From Adiantum capillus-veneris (taxonomy: Eukaryota; Streptophyta; Polypodiopsida; Polypodiales; Pteridaceae): a stretch of 64,000 nucleotides of DNA. The stretch covers positions 118,304,043-118,368,042 of the forward strand of contig CM043960.1 of the NCBI GenBank assembly GCA_014529385.2, in the 5' to 3' direction. The notes under the pieces are model-generated. The model had not been told where the DNA came from. It saw only the letters and a program-made list of their open reading frames with translations, and did no database searches. Of this stretch, positions 1 through 10,986 are shown piece by piece; the stretch's first letter is position 1; each line of letters opens with the position of its first letter. The position numbers and the translations under genes are program-made.

Positions 1-680
1 ACCCTGTAATCTTTCCACCAAAATTCTAAATTTTTGAGCATAATCTTCCACTTACATACTTCCCTGTCTGTTGTCCTTGGTTTTCTTTCAAATATCAGTC
101 GGAGTCTTCTCCTTTCTGAATATTTGCAAAAATGCTACTCTGAGTGCAACATATGTTGCAGAATGTGCAATTCCATATTGGCTAAACCAACTCATGGCCT
201 TGCTCTCCAGTGTTGCTGTGACTTGCTACAATTTTATACCATCACCATATATAGCTTGATGTCCACTAGCTTGCCACTTGGTCTCAAATTGATCCACGTG
301 ACAATCTGCATCCTCACCTGACTTGCCTCTGAATTTAACTGCTTTAACCTTAGGGTTAGGAGGTGGGGGATTCATTTGGATAGGCCGAGGTACTCTCTTA
401 GGTCTTTGCCTGGTAGATACCTATAGTGGGCCAAAGAGGAGTCTTCTTCTACTTCCTGTAGATCTTGTTGTCAAGAATAAAGCTCCTACCAATTGCCTCA
501 CCTAGCTTCCTTCTAGTGCTCGTGAACTCTCCCCTACCTAAATCTCTGGTTGCACTTCAGAGACATCTTCTTCTTCTATCATTTCATCATATGAAAAGGA
601 TCAATATTCCCCACTTGGGCTTGAGCCCTTGTGTAATAGACCCGAGATACCCTTCTTGGTCTCTCTGACATACATCATCA
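1..680 (-). mobile_element. Ty3/gypsy gag fragment (cut by window edge)
   Basis: On the minus strand this stretch reads as the capsid-like retrotrans_gag domain of a Ty3/gypsy element. Recognisable peptides are KFRGKSGEDADCHV, KAMSWFSQYGIAHSATYVAL and RKEKTPTDI, the usual order of this domain. The opposite-strand ORFs here are shadows of it. It is an old, broken copy with several interruptions, and it runs off the left edge, so pol cannot be seen. Its LTR/leader would lie at 681-1140. Family is clear from the gag peptides; lineage is not. Confidence 0.7.
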
Positions 681-1140
681 TTCAGTGAAACATAGAAACC
701 AACAGCAAATGTTGACACCAAGGATAATCAGACACAACACATAGGCACTTGCAGCAGGATTGCCAAATGTGTTGGGGTTCAACAACACATGAATCCTTCT
801 CTCACACATGCTCTCAGATTGAGAAATAAAATCTCAGTACATGATCAAATTCAGCCAAACACATAATAGATAACATTTTAGACAGAGCAAAACAAAGCGA
901 AGAGCAAGTTTAGACACAACAAGAAAATTTCATAGATAGAGATAAATACATATCATGTGTGTGGTTCTTTCATACCCACGACCTCTACTCTTAAAGGGAG
1001 TTACAATTGTTTTAACTAAATATTCTTGGCATATACATCCAAGTCAACACAATCCAACCTAGTAGCATCCAACTAAGCATAATTTTGACTCAGTAGAATC
1101 CGATCCATCATTAATCCGACTAAGCACCATTTTGGCTAAT
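681..1140 (-). mobile_element. probable 5' leader/LTR remnant of the gypsy element at 1-680
   Basis: This AT-rich, non-coding stretch lies immediately upstream (minus sense) of the gag fragment. It carries repeated words of the type aatccgac/catccaac, which recur in the non-coding flank of the gypsy element at 33.1-33.5 kb, suggesting related LTRs. No LTR partner is in the window, so ends and target duplication cannot be set. The placement is an inference from position and shared words. Confidence 0.35.
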
Positions 1141-1179
1141 TAATTACCCTTTCGACAATGCTTTCAATAAGCAAGAGTG

Positions 1180-2454
1180 TATCGTGCTATAGTTAGATCT
1201 AGATAAGGCCTATGACAGGATCACTTGGTCATTCGTGAAGGCAGTTGGCTTTGGGCCCCGGATGTGCCAATGCATCAATACCATGTGTGTTGGTCGCCAT
1301 TTTTAGCTTCTTTTCAATGAAAGGATCGTGGGAGACTTTGAGGTTAAAAGATCCATTAAGTAGGGCTGCCCTCTTGCCCCTCTAATATTTGACATTGGAT
1401 CCCATCCTCTAATAACACTACTCAAAGACAATGCTACTAAAGGAGAGATTCAAGGACTAACTCTACCTAACAACAACGACCATCTGCTGGAGCTAAGTTC
1501 TTTGTAGATGACTCCCTTCTTTTTTTCAAAGTGTTCCCTGAAGTCATCAAGAAGGCTCTAGAAATTATGCAAACAAACTCCCTTTCCTCAAGGTCCAATT
1601 GTAGCATTGAAAAAGAAAGATCTGTGTGTGTGTATGTGTGTGTGTGTGAACAACACATTAGATCCATCTTTGTGGACTAGGGGTTACTGTGTCTAAAGGG
1701 GATATCTTCTGGCACTTGGGAGGCCCTTTAGGGGGTGAATATCACCCACAAGCAAAGTTTTTTTTGGGTTATGGAGAAAATAAGGACCAAGATGCGAAGT
1801 TGGAAGTGTGTACTTCTATCCCTCCCGAGTAGAATTAAAGTCATCACCTCCTTCATGCTCATGTTTATAGTCTTCAACTTAAGCTAGCCAAATGCAACTG
1901 GAAAGAGTACTTGAAACCTGTGAAGATATTCCTATGGAAAAACAACACAAAGACTCTACACCTCGGCAATGGGCTAGATGGGAGACAATTCCAAGACCAG
2001 TGGAGCAAGGCAGCCTATGTATTTTTAACCCTATCATCCATGTGGAGGCCCAATGTGCTAAGTTTGTGGTGACAATAACTAAACAAGACCAGGCTTGACC
2101 ATTATGGTCAGGGCTATGATGGACAACTCTAAATTATGCTCAAAAGGTGGCCCATGGAAAGGGTTGGAAGTACACGATAAATTTTTTTCCCCTCATTGGG
2201 ACATCCTTAAACTTGGTGGATCAACATGCGAGCTTTGTCAAAAATGCAACAATGCAATAGTCTTTGGAGTGGAGAAAGCTGACAAGGTACTTTCACAACT
2301 CCATGACTAATTGGTCCCCTTGGATCTGTGAGGTTGTAAGCATATCGGAAGTTGCCAGAAAAATTAATAACAAAGGTATCAAACATATTGGCCAACTTTA
2401 GGATTGCAACATTTAGTTGGAAACGAACATACCAACTAGCTAGTCACCTTAACC
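1180..2454 (+). mobile_element. LINE (L1-type) ORF2 fragment, reverse transcriptase
   Basis: The plus strand carries a decayed L1-type reverse transcriptase. Visible blocks in order are LDLDKAYDRITWSFVKAVGFGP (1193 on, listed here only as LDLDKAYDR plus VGFGP), GCPLAPLIFDI near 1363-1395, GEIQGLTLPN near 1443, and FVDDSLLFF (1501 on), the catalytic F-x-DD box with Val in place of the usual Ala. Later blocks are MEKIRTKMRSWK and LPSRIKV (about 1770-1840), KPVKIFLWKN and GLDGRQFQDQWSKAAY (about 1915-2015), LEVHDKFFSPHWD (about 2167) and INNKGIKHIGQL (about 2365). Internal stops and frame changes are frequent: the LDLDK and FVDD blocks are in different frames. The ORF continues after the 1.29-kb insertion at 2459-3752. 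Confidence 0.8.
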
Positions 2455-2458
2455 TTAA

Positions 2459-3752
2459 CACTAGGTTGGTAATGGGACACTTTTATGTCCTGAGACACTT
2501 CTATGTCCTGTTAAGTGACCATATATATCCACAAATTTGCCTTATGAGTTGGAAAAAACTTGGCATTTTTTTGGAATATTGATCTCACGATTAAACTTAC
2601 TCTTGCACAACATTTCTAAACCTAAACTGAGTGGAAAAACGGGTTCTGTTTTTGGCTTTTTTCCAAATTTTGGCAACTACACCACTCTAAAATTCATGTT
2701 TGTCAGGTTTAGATTTCTAGAGGATTAGTGGCCTTAGTAGTCATCAATATGTTCTAATGTTTCTAGAAAGGTTTAAGTGTTAAAGTTGAAAGTTATGACC
2801 AAATTACAAGAATTGCCTAATCCTGTTTTTTGGGCAAATTTAGCACTTTTATTATTTTTTTGGTGTCTTTCTTGATATCCAAATGCAATTTTGATTTTGT
2901 AAGTGGCATGTGTAACATAAACCTAATCTTCGTTGAGTTTTGGGGTGCCTAATATGCTATATAGCATAGTATATTAGAATGGTCGAGTTTTTTAATTGCA
3001 GAAGAATAAGAGACATTCTAATGTAGCAAGTATAACTTTCTAAATATTGTTAGTTTCTTAGGCCAATTGTGTGCATTTTGTAGGGAGTAACCATATCTAA
3101 TCATAAACTTCAAATTTGGTTAGATATTGAGTAGTATCTATGGGATTCTATAGGTCATAATGCTAAACCCAATATCTTCATGTTTGTTGTATTTAGCACT
3201 CCATCATTGTCCAAAAAGTTCCACTTGGTAAGAGATCTATTATTCTGTTGACATGCTCCATAGCTCCTTTTGAATCCAAAGGACCAAAGGGAACTAAGAA
3301 GGCATGTATATGGTATCTGTATTGAGCATGACTATAGAAACTTTGATAATAGATCCGCAGAATGGCAAAAATGTAACTTTTTTATAGCCATTGTTTTGCC
3401 AAAAATAAAAATAGTGAGGCAAAAGCAACCATATGATTTGATCAGTAACCCATTGAAGTTAACAAGGAAAGAAATTTCATATCCTAAAAAAATCCCTTGT
3501 CTCATTTTATATGAAATCAACCGTAAGAAATGGCTGTTTTGAGCAAAATGGACAAGTCCATCAACTTTGGAGGCTTGTTGTGACCAAGAGATGAGAAATT
3601 TTACAAGTTTCTCATTTTTTCCATATGTATTCGTCCTTGAAATATAAGCTCATGAAAGGATTTTCCAATTGTGTGGATCTACTATGGTTTTGGAAGTTTT
3701 TTCAAAACCCTAAAAGGACACTTTTATGTCATGTTAGGTTACCAACTTAGTG
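2459..3752. mobile_element. TIR DNA element, CACTA-like ends, TTAA-flanked, inserted in the LINE
   Basis: The left end begins CACTAGGTTGGTAA and the right end is the inverted CACTAAGTTGGTAA, a 14-bp terminal inverted repeat with one mismatch. TTAA flanks both ends (2455-2458 and 3753-3756). Just inside the ends are subterminal copies of GACACTTYTATGTC, an imperfect palindrome: two at the left (about 2479-2513) and one at the right (about 3717-3730). The interior of about 1.2 kb is AT-rich with no transposase seen, so it would be non-autonomous. The LINE frame resumes on the far side, which supports a real insertion. CACTA ends and subterminal repeats suggest En/Spm, but the usual target duplication there is 3 bp; TTAA is more typical of piggyBac-type insertion. 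Family is therefore open. Confidence 0.55.
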
Positions 3753-3756
3753 TTAA

Positions 3757-4245
3757 TGGGATTGAAAGCTAATTCCGAATTTGAGTGGAGAGCGTGGCAG
3801 TGGCCAAAGAAAGATGCTTTTTGAAACCAAAAACCAAGGGAGTGTACTTCTCACTTATGTATTCAAAGGACTGGTTCTCTCCACTCAACAAATTATGGGG
3901 CAAGCAATGATTACAGTCAAGATGGGAGACTTGAAGAACATATGGCACCTACATTGGCCGCATAGGATGAAGATCTTCGTAAGGAAGGTTTTGTGAAGAT
4001 CTTCGTAAGGAAGGCTCTCACTAGGGAAATTGGTCCAGATCGCTATCCACAATGCACATCCGCTATTGAAGACCTCACACATCTTTTCAAGGAATGCCCA
4101 ACAATTAGTGGCCTGGCACGGAAAAAATGCAAATGGGTTCAAAGAACCTGGAACGAGCTTTGAGGGGTATCAAATTACAACAAAAAGTTATCCAATCCCA
4201 GAAAGAGGCAACCAACTACCCAAATTTAGTCAGCTCTAGCGTGTC
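3757..4245 (+). mobile_element. LINE ORF2 C-terminus with zf-RVT domain
   Basis: This continues the LINE at 1180-2454 after the inserted element. It encodes the C-terminal zinc-binding region typical of plant L1 ORF2: IWHLHWPHRMKIFVRKVL, then TREIGPDRYPQCTSAIEDL and THLFKECP. The zinc ligands of the family (Cys, His, Cys) are recognisable. A 22-bp word around AAGATCTTCGTAAGGAAGG occurs twice in tandem (about 3969-4015), a small local duplication. Several frame breaks are present. Confidence 0.7.
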
Positions 4246-4746
4246 ACAATGGCATTGATGGCCCTATACCACTCGTCAGATTCCTTCCCTTTACCAATGA
4301 AAATAATGAGTTTCTTGGTTTCTTGGAGGACGGAGAATGTCTTAACTAGGTTCTATGGAAATACAATTTGCAAAAGATCACATGCAAGTCAATCCTTTTT
4401 TTTTTTTTTCCCAAACTCACACTTGTGAGTGGATGTATTAAATTCTCTATAAAGAAATGTACAAAGTAATCCCAAGCTCGTGTCGACCCTTGAAGGATCA
4501 TATGATACATCAAGAGGCTACATGACCCCAAGAAAAGGTCGTGCAAGTCAATCGTAGAGACAGTAATCAAAAGCTTAAGCTCAAATGATTGGATTGCTAC
4601 ACCATATAAGGTAGGCCCAATCATGTATCCTTCCAAAGTTTACATGCAAATCAATCAGTCAATGCTCAAAAGAAGACAACCCTATCTGGCAGTAAAGGCG
4701 ATGGGTTTTAAGAGTGCCTGCTATGGTTCAACTCCTGCAATATGTA
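4246..4746. other. LINE 3'-tail-like sequence with T-run and hairpin; otherwise no gene
   Basis: A run of 13 T at about 4397-4409 is followed by a perfect 7-bp stem, ACTCACA then TGTGAGT (4415-4430). The same hairpin recurs at 5902-5917, 27380-27396 and 28936-28951, each next to A- or T-runs, which suggests the 3' end of a LINE family (minus orientation here). No coding sequence is seen in the rest. Confidence 0.4.
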
Positions 4747-4892
4747 GGTGTGAGTGTGCATGCACAATCTAATAAAACTAGCTGACGTTGATTGCTAAAA
4801 TTAGGTGTGCGTGTGTAAGCACAATCCCGTAAAACTAGTTGATGTTGATTGCTAAGTGTGGGGGCACAATCCTGTAAAACTAGTTGATTGCT
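4747..4892. repeat. three-copy minisatellite, unit about 50-55 bp
   Basis: Three tandem units share the words GCACAATC, then TAAAACTAGTTGATGTTGA and TTGCTAA, preceded by a GTGTG-rich stretch. They start near 4749, 4804 and 4855. The third unit is shortened. Units differ by substitutions and small indels, so the array is not recent. Confidence 0.65.
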
Positions 4893-5087
4893 TTAAAACA
4901 AGGAAAACTCTATGTAGACATTACCTATTGCCATGTTGGTCTAGCTAGGATTTTTTCGAGATCAACAAATTCTTAGAAATTATGGCAATCAACTTTTAAA
5001 CGAATAGCCTTTTTTTTTTCAATAATTGGAATGGTATACAAAATAATGTAGATAGTCATTTGTAGAATCTGAGGTGGCACCCATGTC

Positions 5088-5205
5088 TCATTAGTAAGAA
5101 TCTTGCAAGATGCCTTGCAAGTTAAAAGGGAAAGGGCGTCATTTGTTTGTTTAAGGGAAACTCAAAAGTTGGCTCTAAAATTTACTAATAAAAATGAGTA
5201 AAGAT

Positions 5206-5281
<76 letters not shown>

Positions 5282-5403
5282 TTTCCATGTGTATGTGTAG
5301 TTACGATTTTGGAATGGTTACTTAGTAAGAATCTTGGGAGATGCCTGCATTTTAAAAGGTAAGGAAAAGGAAACGGAAATAGAAGCTTAACGTAAACTGG
5401 TTT

Positions 5404-5434
<31 letters not shown>

Positions 5435-5438
5435 GGGG
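5088..5438. repeat. duplicated segment carrying C31 and G25 homopolymers
   Basis: TTAGTAAGAATCTTG with the following AGATGCC and TTAAAAGG occurs at about 5090-5140 and again at about 5322-5365, a duplication of about 230 bp. The first copy is followed by (TC)n (5209-5247) and 31 consecutive C (5248-5278). The second is followed by 13 T and 25 G (5401-5438). The opposed C- and G-runs can in principle pair, or form i-motif and G-quadruplex structures. Exact run lengths may carry assembly error. Confidence 0.7.
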
Positions 5439-6023
5439 ATGCCAAGACACTTAAGTACCTGCAACGGCCACTTGCTTCCATTTTGGCTTGCCTCTGAGCA
5501 TGCATGTGTGGGCATGAAGAGGAGGACACACAGAAGGGCACGTGGCCGGACAAGAAGGGAGGGGTTGGAGGACAACAAACTATTTCCTTTTTTTGTATTT
5601 AAATCATAAAAGAACTGACAAGAGTCCATCATGGTGAGGTGGAACCAGTCCATTTGCAATGAGGTGGTTCGCACAGAGGGAGGTAGCATCACATCCCACA
5701 TTCCGGGCTTGATTCCGGCTAGTGCATGGTAATTTTATTAAGTGCCTCCGCTATAGGAGGAGATTCAATAGAGGAATCTGTGTAGATAATGCTTAATAAA
5801 AGGTGAAGTTGAACAAGTAGTGAACAGAATCTTTATATGATAAGTAGCGTAAATTTTGACAACGTGCAATTTTAGTGCATCTAATTCTTTTTTCTTGCGA
5901 TACTTACAACTGTGAGTGGAGAGAATTAATAATTAATTAAGAAAGAATACAATCGCACTCAAGCACTACATGTGCCTTTGAGGGGGCAACAATTATAAGG
6001 GGCTTGAACACAGATGAAACAGA
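5439..6023. other. intergenic; LINE-tail motif near 5890-5993
   Basis: No gene is seen. At 5887-5917 a T-run is followed by the hairpin ACTTACA/TGTGAGT. At 5957-5993 the word CTCAAGCACTACATG plus GCCTTTGAGGGGGCAACAA is shared with 29038-29072, supporting LINE 3'-tail origin. ORFs through the poly-G tract at 5400-5440 are low-complexity artefacts. Confidence 0.4.
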
Positions 6024-6351
6024 TGTAATGGAATTGATATTTTGGTATTTATTGCAACTGACAAGTGGAAAAGGCTTGACCGAGCTAAGCCTATCTGAAT
6101 GGATATATATTTTATGTACAATTTATTATTCAAGTGCTCTTTATGAGCTTTTACTATTTATGACGGGCCGGCCAGTTTGTACTCATTTTTGAGCATTTAA
6201 GAAATCTATAAGTAAATACGTGCAAGAGGGAAATGCTCACTCTTGTACGGGAGGAGATTTCACCTAGTGTCTACGTCTTTCTTCTCTCCTCTCCTCCCTC
6301 CTCTCTCGTTGTGTCGGCTTAGCACTCCGCTACAAACGGAGGGACACCGCA
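6024..6351. repeat. unclassified ~320-bp repeat family, copy 1
   Basis: First of three related copies (others at 6352-6654 and 7550-7868). Shared blocks in order: TGATATTTTGGTATTT, AAGGCTTGACC, TTCAAGTGCTCTTTATGAG, TTGTACTCATTTT, AATCTATAAGTAAATACGTG, a TCTTCTCTCCTCTCC pyrimidine tract, TAGCACTCC and GGAGGGACACCGC. No coding capacity is seen. The compact size and shared ends suggest a non-autonomous element or a solo LTR; no target duplication was recognised. Confidence 0.6.
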
Positions 6352-6654
6352 CTAGGTGGAAAAGCCTTGACCGAGCTAGGCTTATCTAAACGGATATATA
6401 TTTTATGTACATTTTATTATTCAAGTGCTCTTTATGAGCTTTGGCCGTTTATGACTGGCCGCCCAGTCTGTACTCATTTTTTAGCATTCAAGAAATCTAT
6501 AAGTAAATACGTGCAAGATGGAAATGCTCACTCTTGCACGGGGGGAGATTGCACCCAGTGTCTGCTTCTTTCTTCTCTCCTCTCGTCCCTCCTCTCTCGT
6601 CATGCCAGCGTAGCACTCCACTCTAGGAGGGACACCGCGCCTCCATTTGTAGTA
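6352..6654. repeat. unclassified ~320-bp repeat family, copy 2 (tandem to copy 1)
   Basis: It follows copy 1 directly and starts within the unit at GTGGAAAAGCCTTGACCGAG, so it lacks the first ~45 bp. It ends in CGCCTCCATTTGTAGTA, an end it shares with copy 3. The head-to-tail arrangement suggests tandem duplication of an element already present. Confidence 0.6.
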
Positions 6655-6972
6655 GGCAAGAATTCTTCTAAATGCTTTTAGGAAGACAAAACTTCCTTAC
6701 TTGTTTACATTATGTTGCAAAATCCATTGATTCTAATGTCATGGCTTCTATTTTCATTGATTGGACTCTTTACTAAAATGACTTGTCATACCACTACTTA
6801 CATGAGCCCAATTGGTGCGCGATGATCTCTAACATTTGGTACATGCTTCCACATTCTAGTCTATTCCAATTTCATATCAAACACATCATTTATTTCTCAC
6901 TTTGTTTATGCCATGTCTAGTCCATTGGTCACATACACACAAAGCCGATTAGGTAGTGTGTTAATGCTCATC
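6655..6972. other. intergenic, nothing recognised
   Basis: AT-rich sequence without a coding frame, repeat or RNA gene that I can recognise. Confidence 0.5.
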
Positions 6973-7132
6973 TTGGTGTAGATTCTCCAATTTCGACAAC
7001 ACCACTAGTCATCCACTGATTTAGACAACACAAAACTTAATGCAGATCCGCCTGTTTAGGCAGCATTAGTGTAGATTTACCGATTTAGGCAACACGTCTC
7101 ATTGGTGTAGATTCGCCGATTTAGGCAACACA
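6973..7132. repeat. decayed minisatellite, unit ~30 bp
   Basis: Five diverged units follow the pattern TTGGTGTAGATT then CCGATTTAGGCAACAC. The best copies are at 7067-7095 and 7102-7132; worn copies lie at 6973-7002, about 7009-7031 and about 7040-7066. Spacing is irregular, so this is an old array. Confidence 0.6.
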
Positions 7133-7549
7133 GATCACAAAATTATATTGCAGTGGCTGGCCACTACTGCCCTAAGTATGATTTTGTTACCCGAGAACAA
7201 AATAAAAGTGATCTGAATTTGAAGTTATATTTGGATTTGGATTTGGAATTGGTATACGATGATTTCCTATCACGATAGTGTTTATGGAATTGAACTTCAA
7301 ATTGATCAGAATTGATTTATTGCATGATGAGTGTGACCAATAATATCTTGATTCATCAGGGTATGACATATACTACTTATCCTAGTGGTATGGGACACTA
7401 CAATCGGTAGTATGTGGATGACGGCTGGCATAAGCAATGTTGTTTAGTTTAATACTTTTGTTTTACTATGTGATATTTTGACACAGAATACTAATCACTA
7501 TTTTTGACAAGTATCGTTTGCAGATTCGATACTTTGCAACGGAGAAGTA
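7133..7549. other. intergenic, nothing recognised
   Basis: A short (ATTTGG)-like run occurs at about 7218-7245. No gene, RNA or mobile-element end is evident. Confidence 0.5.
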
Positions 7550-7868
7550 TGTAATGGAGTTGATATTTTGGTATTTACTACAGTTGACAAGTGGAAAAGG
7601 CTTGACCAAGCTAGGCCTATCTGAATGGATTTATATTTTATTATTCAAATGCTCTTTATGAGCTTTGGCCACGGCCGATCAGTTTGTACTCATTTTTTAG
7701 CATTCAAGAAATCTATAAGTAAATACGTGCAAGATGGAAATCCTCACTCTTGCATTGGGGAAGATTGCACCCAGTGTTTGCATCTTCTTCTCTCCTCTCC
7801 TCCCTCTCTCTCGTCATGCCAGCGTAGCACTCCACTCTAGGAGAGACACTCCGCCTCCATTTGTAGTA
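7550..7868. repeat. unclassified ~320-bp repeat family, copy 3
   Basis: A separated, nearly full copy with the same block order as copy 1 and the same CGCCTCCATTTGTAGTA end as copy 2. That it stands alone about 900 bp away shows the family is dispersed and not only a local tandem array. Confidence 0.6.
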
Positions 7869-8789
7869 ATGCTATCAAGAGATGACTTCCAAATAATTTG
7901 TAAGCAACTTCTTTGTTAAGCGAGCTTTTCCTATTTTGATATAAAATTGTGCAGAATAATATTTTGACTAACTTTTACTAGGGTTGCAAGGGAGCTCGCT
8001 TCTCTGTTCCTTTGCGGCTTGCAGGTGCACGCGAGGCAGCAGTCTATGATAGGGCGGGGGCATGGATTGGCAAGTTGGGCTTGCGGTTGCTATAGGGAAA
8101 GGGCGTGCGTGCCTGAGGGACTGGGGTAGCCTCGAGAGGGAGGCCTTGATAGCCCCACCCATGGCTTGTCGACTTGCTCTTGACCCCTCCCATTATTTCT
8201 TGCAAAATGGGAGAGGTGCGCCCTCCCACCCCTCTCTTGCATGTAGTCGCCAATGTTTCCTGCATGGAGTTGTCCTCTTGTTGTGCTCAGCAAGCGACTG
8301 GCATGTGGCAAGTGTCTTCCCTTGGTGGCACCAAGCAACGCAGGGGTTGGTGGTTGTCTTGAAGGTCCTAGGCTCGCCTTGATAGCCTGAGGTCTGCCTG
8401 CGGCTCGTGATCTGCTGGTGCTGATTTCGGATTCGGGATGCATGTGGTCAATGGAGCATTCTTTTTGTGATGTGAGCTCGTGGCTCCCCTCTCCTTGCGG
8501 TATGCTTTCTCCTTTGGTTCTATACTACTCAATGTATTCGACATCTCTAAGTCAGTGTGAGTGAGTCAAGGATAGTGGCATCTAGTATGATTAGCCTGGT
8601 AATATGTGTTATAATGTGGTGGGTTTCTCTTGCCTCCTTGTAAAAAGCCCGGGTATGGACTGATTTTTGGTTGTATGGCTTCATGTGAACATTTATGTTG
8701 TTGTTGTGTCCATGGCTCATCTGAGCATGGTTATTATGTAATTTTGTTTTAAGTTTTAATACAATTTCAGTTTTAATACCAAACACACC

Positions 8790-8790
<1 letters not shown>
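7869..8790 (+). mobile_element. LINE 3'-UTR-like sequence
   Basis: A G/T-rich non-coding stretch (TGGTGGCACC, GGTTGGTGGTTG, TTGTTGTTGTGTCC) that ends in GTTTTAATACAATTT. The same ending occurs after the tail-like stretch at 26.2-27.4 kb. Composition and end fit the long 3' UTR of the L1-type LINEs decayed elsewhere in the window. Assignment is by resemblance only. ORFs on both strands at 8.0-8.45 kb lack any family signal. Confidence 0.35.
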
Positions 8791-9093
<303 letters not shown>

Positions 9094-9126
9094 GGGCGAG
9101 GGGGGGGGGGGGGATGCATGGCCTCC

Positions 9127-9131
9127 ACGTG
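9127..9131. repeat. target-site duplication ACGTG (left)
   Basis: ACGTG lies directly outside the left LTR and is repeated directly outside the right LTR at 25646-25650. The 5-bp length is normal for Ty3/gypsy integration and fixes both ends of the element. Confidence 0.9.
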
Positions 9132-9759
9132 TGTTAAGGCGGTTACGCCGCTAGCGGAAGCTAAATAGCGAGAACTCAACCAACAACAGAATTTGTCAGA
9201 CGAGGACGGAGCTTGACCCGTAGGCGCATGGAAACAACTAGGTGGGTGTCAAATCACCTACTCGACCTTCTAATGACAATCACTACTAAGGAAATCAAAT
9301 CTAAGTTCTAAAATACGCAAGTGACTGAAATCCGTACTACGAACGAATGCTATATGAAACAGGATCTAGAATCATTGAATTGATCTCAAACTCAAGGGGA
9401 AGTCTATACACTAGGTAAGAACAACACCCTAAAGACTTGAACTGCAAAATCAACCTATAACCACTCCGTGCGGTAAACGCGTATGAAGACAGGCCGAAAA
9501 ATACAGGTGATCGAGACTTGACCCCGATGGTACCAATGTGTAGCTCTACTCGTTGTGGTTCTATAGATATGTTGCACGCTCCATTCCGACACACGAGTTG
9601 GAAGAAAACTCACACCGAAGCTCGTAGGAACTTACCACACATAGAAGCCGATAGCGCACACTCTTGGTATCTATGCGTAGCTCTCGCCGTTGCTAACACA
9701 ATGGCGGTGTCGCTTCTCCAATGGCAGCTCCGTAGCTCGCGTAGCAAGTAGATAAGATA

Positions 9760-9830
<71 letters not shown>

Positions 9831-10129
9831 ACACAGTCACGGCGCTCAAAAACTCACCCTTGATTAATAAAACTGAATCTCTTTTAGGTTACAAAACTTT
9901 GGCTTGTATACCTCAGTCTTGGAGGTGAGAACATCTCTAACTAATTACATCGGCAAGTGAAATTACTTCGGAATTACAAGCTGGAAACTCAATTGAGTCC
10001 CGTTACTTAATGAATGGCTCCAATCAAAATCAATGTCGGAAAGACATTTATTACAATCAATGGTTACAAAAATGATGAGTGTGAGCAAAAATGTGGGTGT
10101 GATCCTCTGCTGGCTCTGCTGGCTCAACA
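9132..10129 (-). repeat. left (3') LTR of the 16.5-kb gypsy element
   Basis: 998 bp, with TG...CA ends on the plus strand. It contains (TC)n at 9763-9828. Compared with the right LTR it has a 9-bp duplication (GGCTCTGCT type) near its right edge and a longer stretch near 9893-9907. A 10-mer ACGCGTATGA (9477-9486) equals part of the internal palindrome of this element and is also in the other LTR. Confidence 0.92.
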
Positions 10130-10141
10130 CTCCCCCCCTCC
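10130..10141 (-). other. polypurine tract of the gypsy element
   Basis: Directly next to the 3' LTR the minus strand reads GGAGGGGGGGAG, a textbook polypurine tract for priming plus-strand DNA. An identical 12-mer occurs internally at 13607-13618. Confidence 0.85.
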
Positions 10142-10369
10142 GCGTTCATGTCGTCCCTGACATGACTTTTATGCTTGGTCAATAAAGTCCTGTCGTCTTG
10201 AGCATCTGACACGAAAGGTCAGGAGAGCCAGTAAAGAGCTTGATGGTGCCCGTTAGGGTTTTCACCATGTAGGCTTTACCTATTCTCTCTCCTGCCTTTG
10301 GTCCTGGCATCCTGGGGTAATTAAGCCAATTTGGCTTCTTTTCTGCAATCCTGCCATGCTCTTTCTAGC

Positions 10370-10840
10370 TTCTGACTCTTGGCACCGGGCAGAAGGTTGC
10401 ATCCTCCCGAATCTCCTTTGGTGCCTCTACCAAGTAGATGAGGTAGGCTGGGTATTTGTTCAGCCAACCTTTCCTCCATCTAGGCTGCGAATCTACAATC
10501 TTCTTGTATCTACACCTGATGGTCTCGAGGTGAAGAATCTGTGCAAGTCTGCCCTTTCCAGGTACCTGCTGATGTTCTCTGACCTGCTATAATCCACCAA
10601 TTCTTGTGGGATCATCGGTATATCCACTGCTTGCCCTTGAGGATCTCTAAAAGTCCCCTGGTAGATCTTTATTCCCTCTTGTTCCAGTACTGCTTCCTCC
10701 ACCCAAGTTTTGGTTGGCTTGAGGGTTTCTGCTGGAATGTCAAAGGGTTCTGCTTCTGCAAGAGCATCTTTGATTGTCGGGTCTTTTTCTCTTTGTTGCT
10801 GATGACTTGGCGGAATCCATGGATCCTGTAACTCCAATTT
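10370..10840 (-). other. extra ORF-like region next to the 3' LTR (fossil element part)
   Basis: The minus strand stays open for more than 114 codons between the palindrome array and the 3' LTR. Recognisable stretches are ETLKPTKTWVEEAVLEQEG, FRDPQGQAVDIPMIPQELV and WRKGWLNKYPAYLIYLVEAP. Acidic and Pro-rich with Trp/Tyr pairs, it has no zinc, protease or polymerase motif and I recognise no family. The frame has no clear ATG at its upstream end, so it may be a spliced exon. Coding status is inferred from amino-acid composition and openness. Confidence 0.45.
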
Positions 10841-10986
10841 CAGAAGTTAGCGTCTTTTTAGTACTGAAAGCCGAAATGAAGCTTTAAACTATTCAATTGA
10901 CTTGAAAATTGAAACATGAGCTATTCAGGGCCTAAGGATGCAGGGTAGGTGAAAAAATATGCAAACTGGGCTCAAAATCATGCTGG

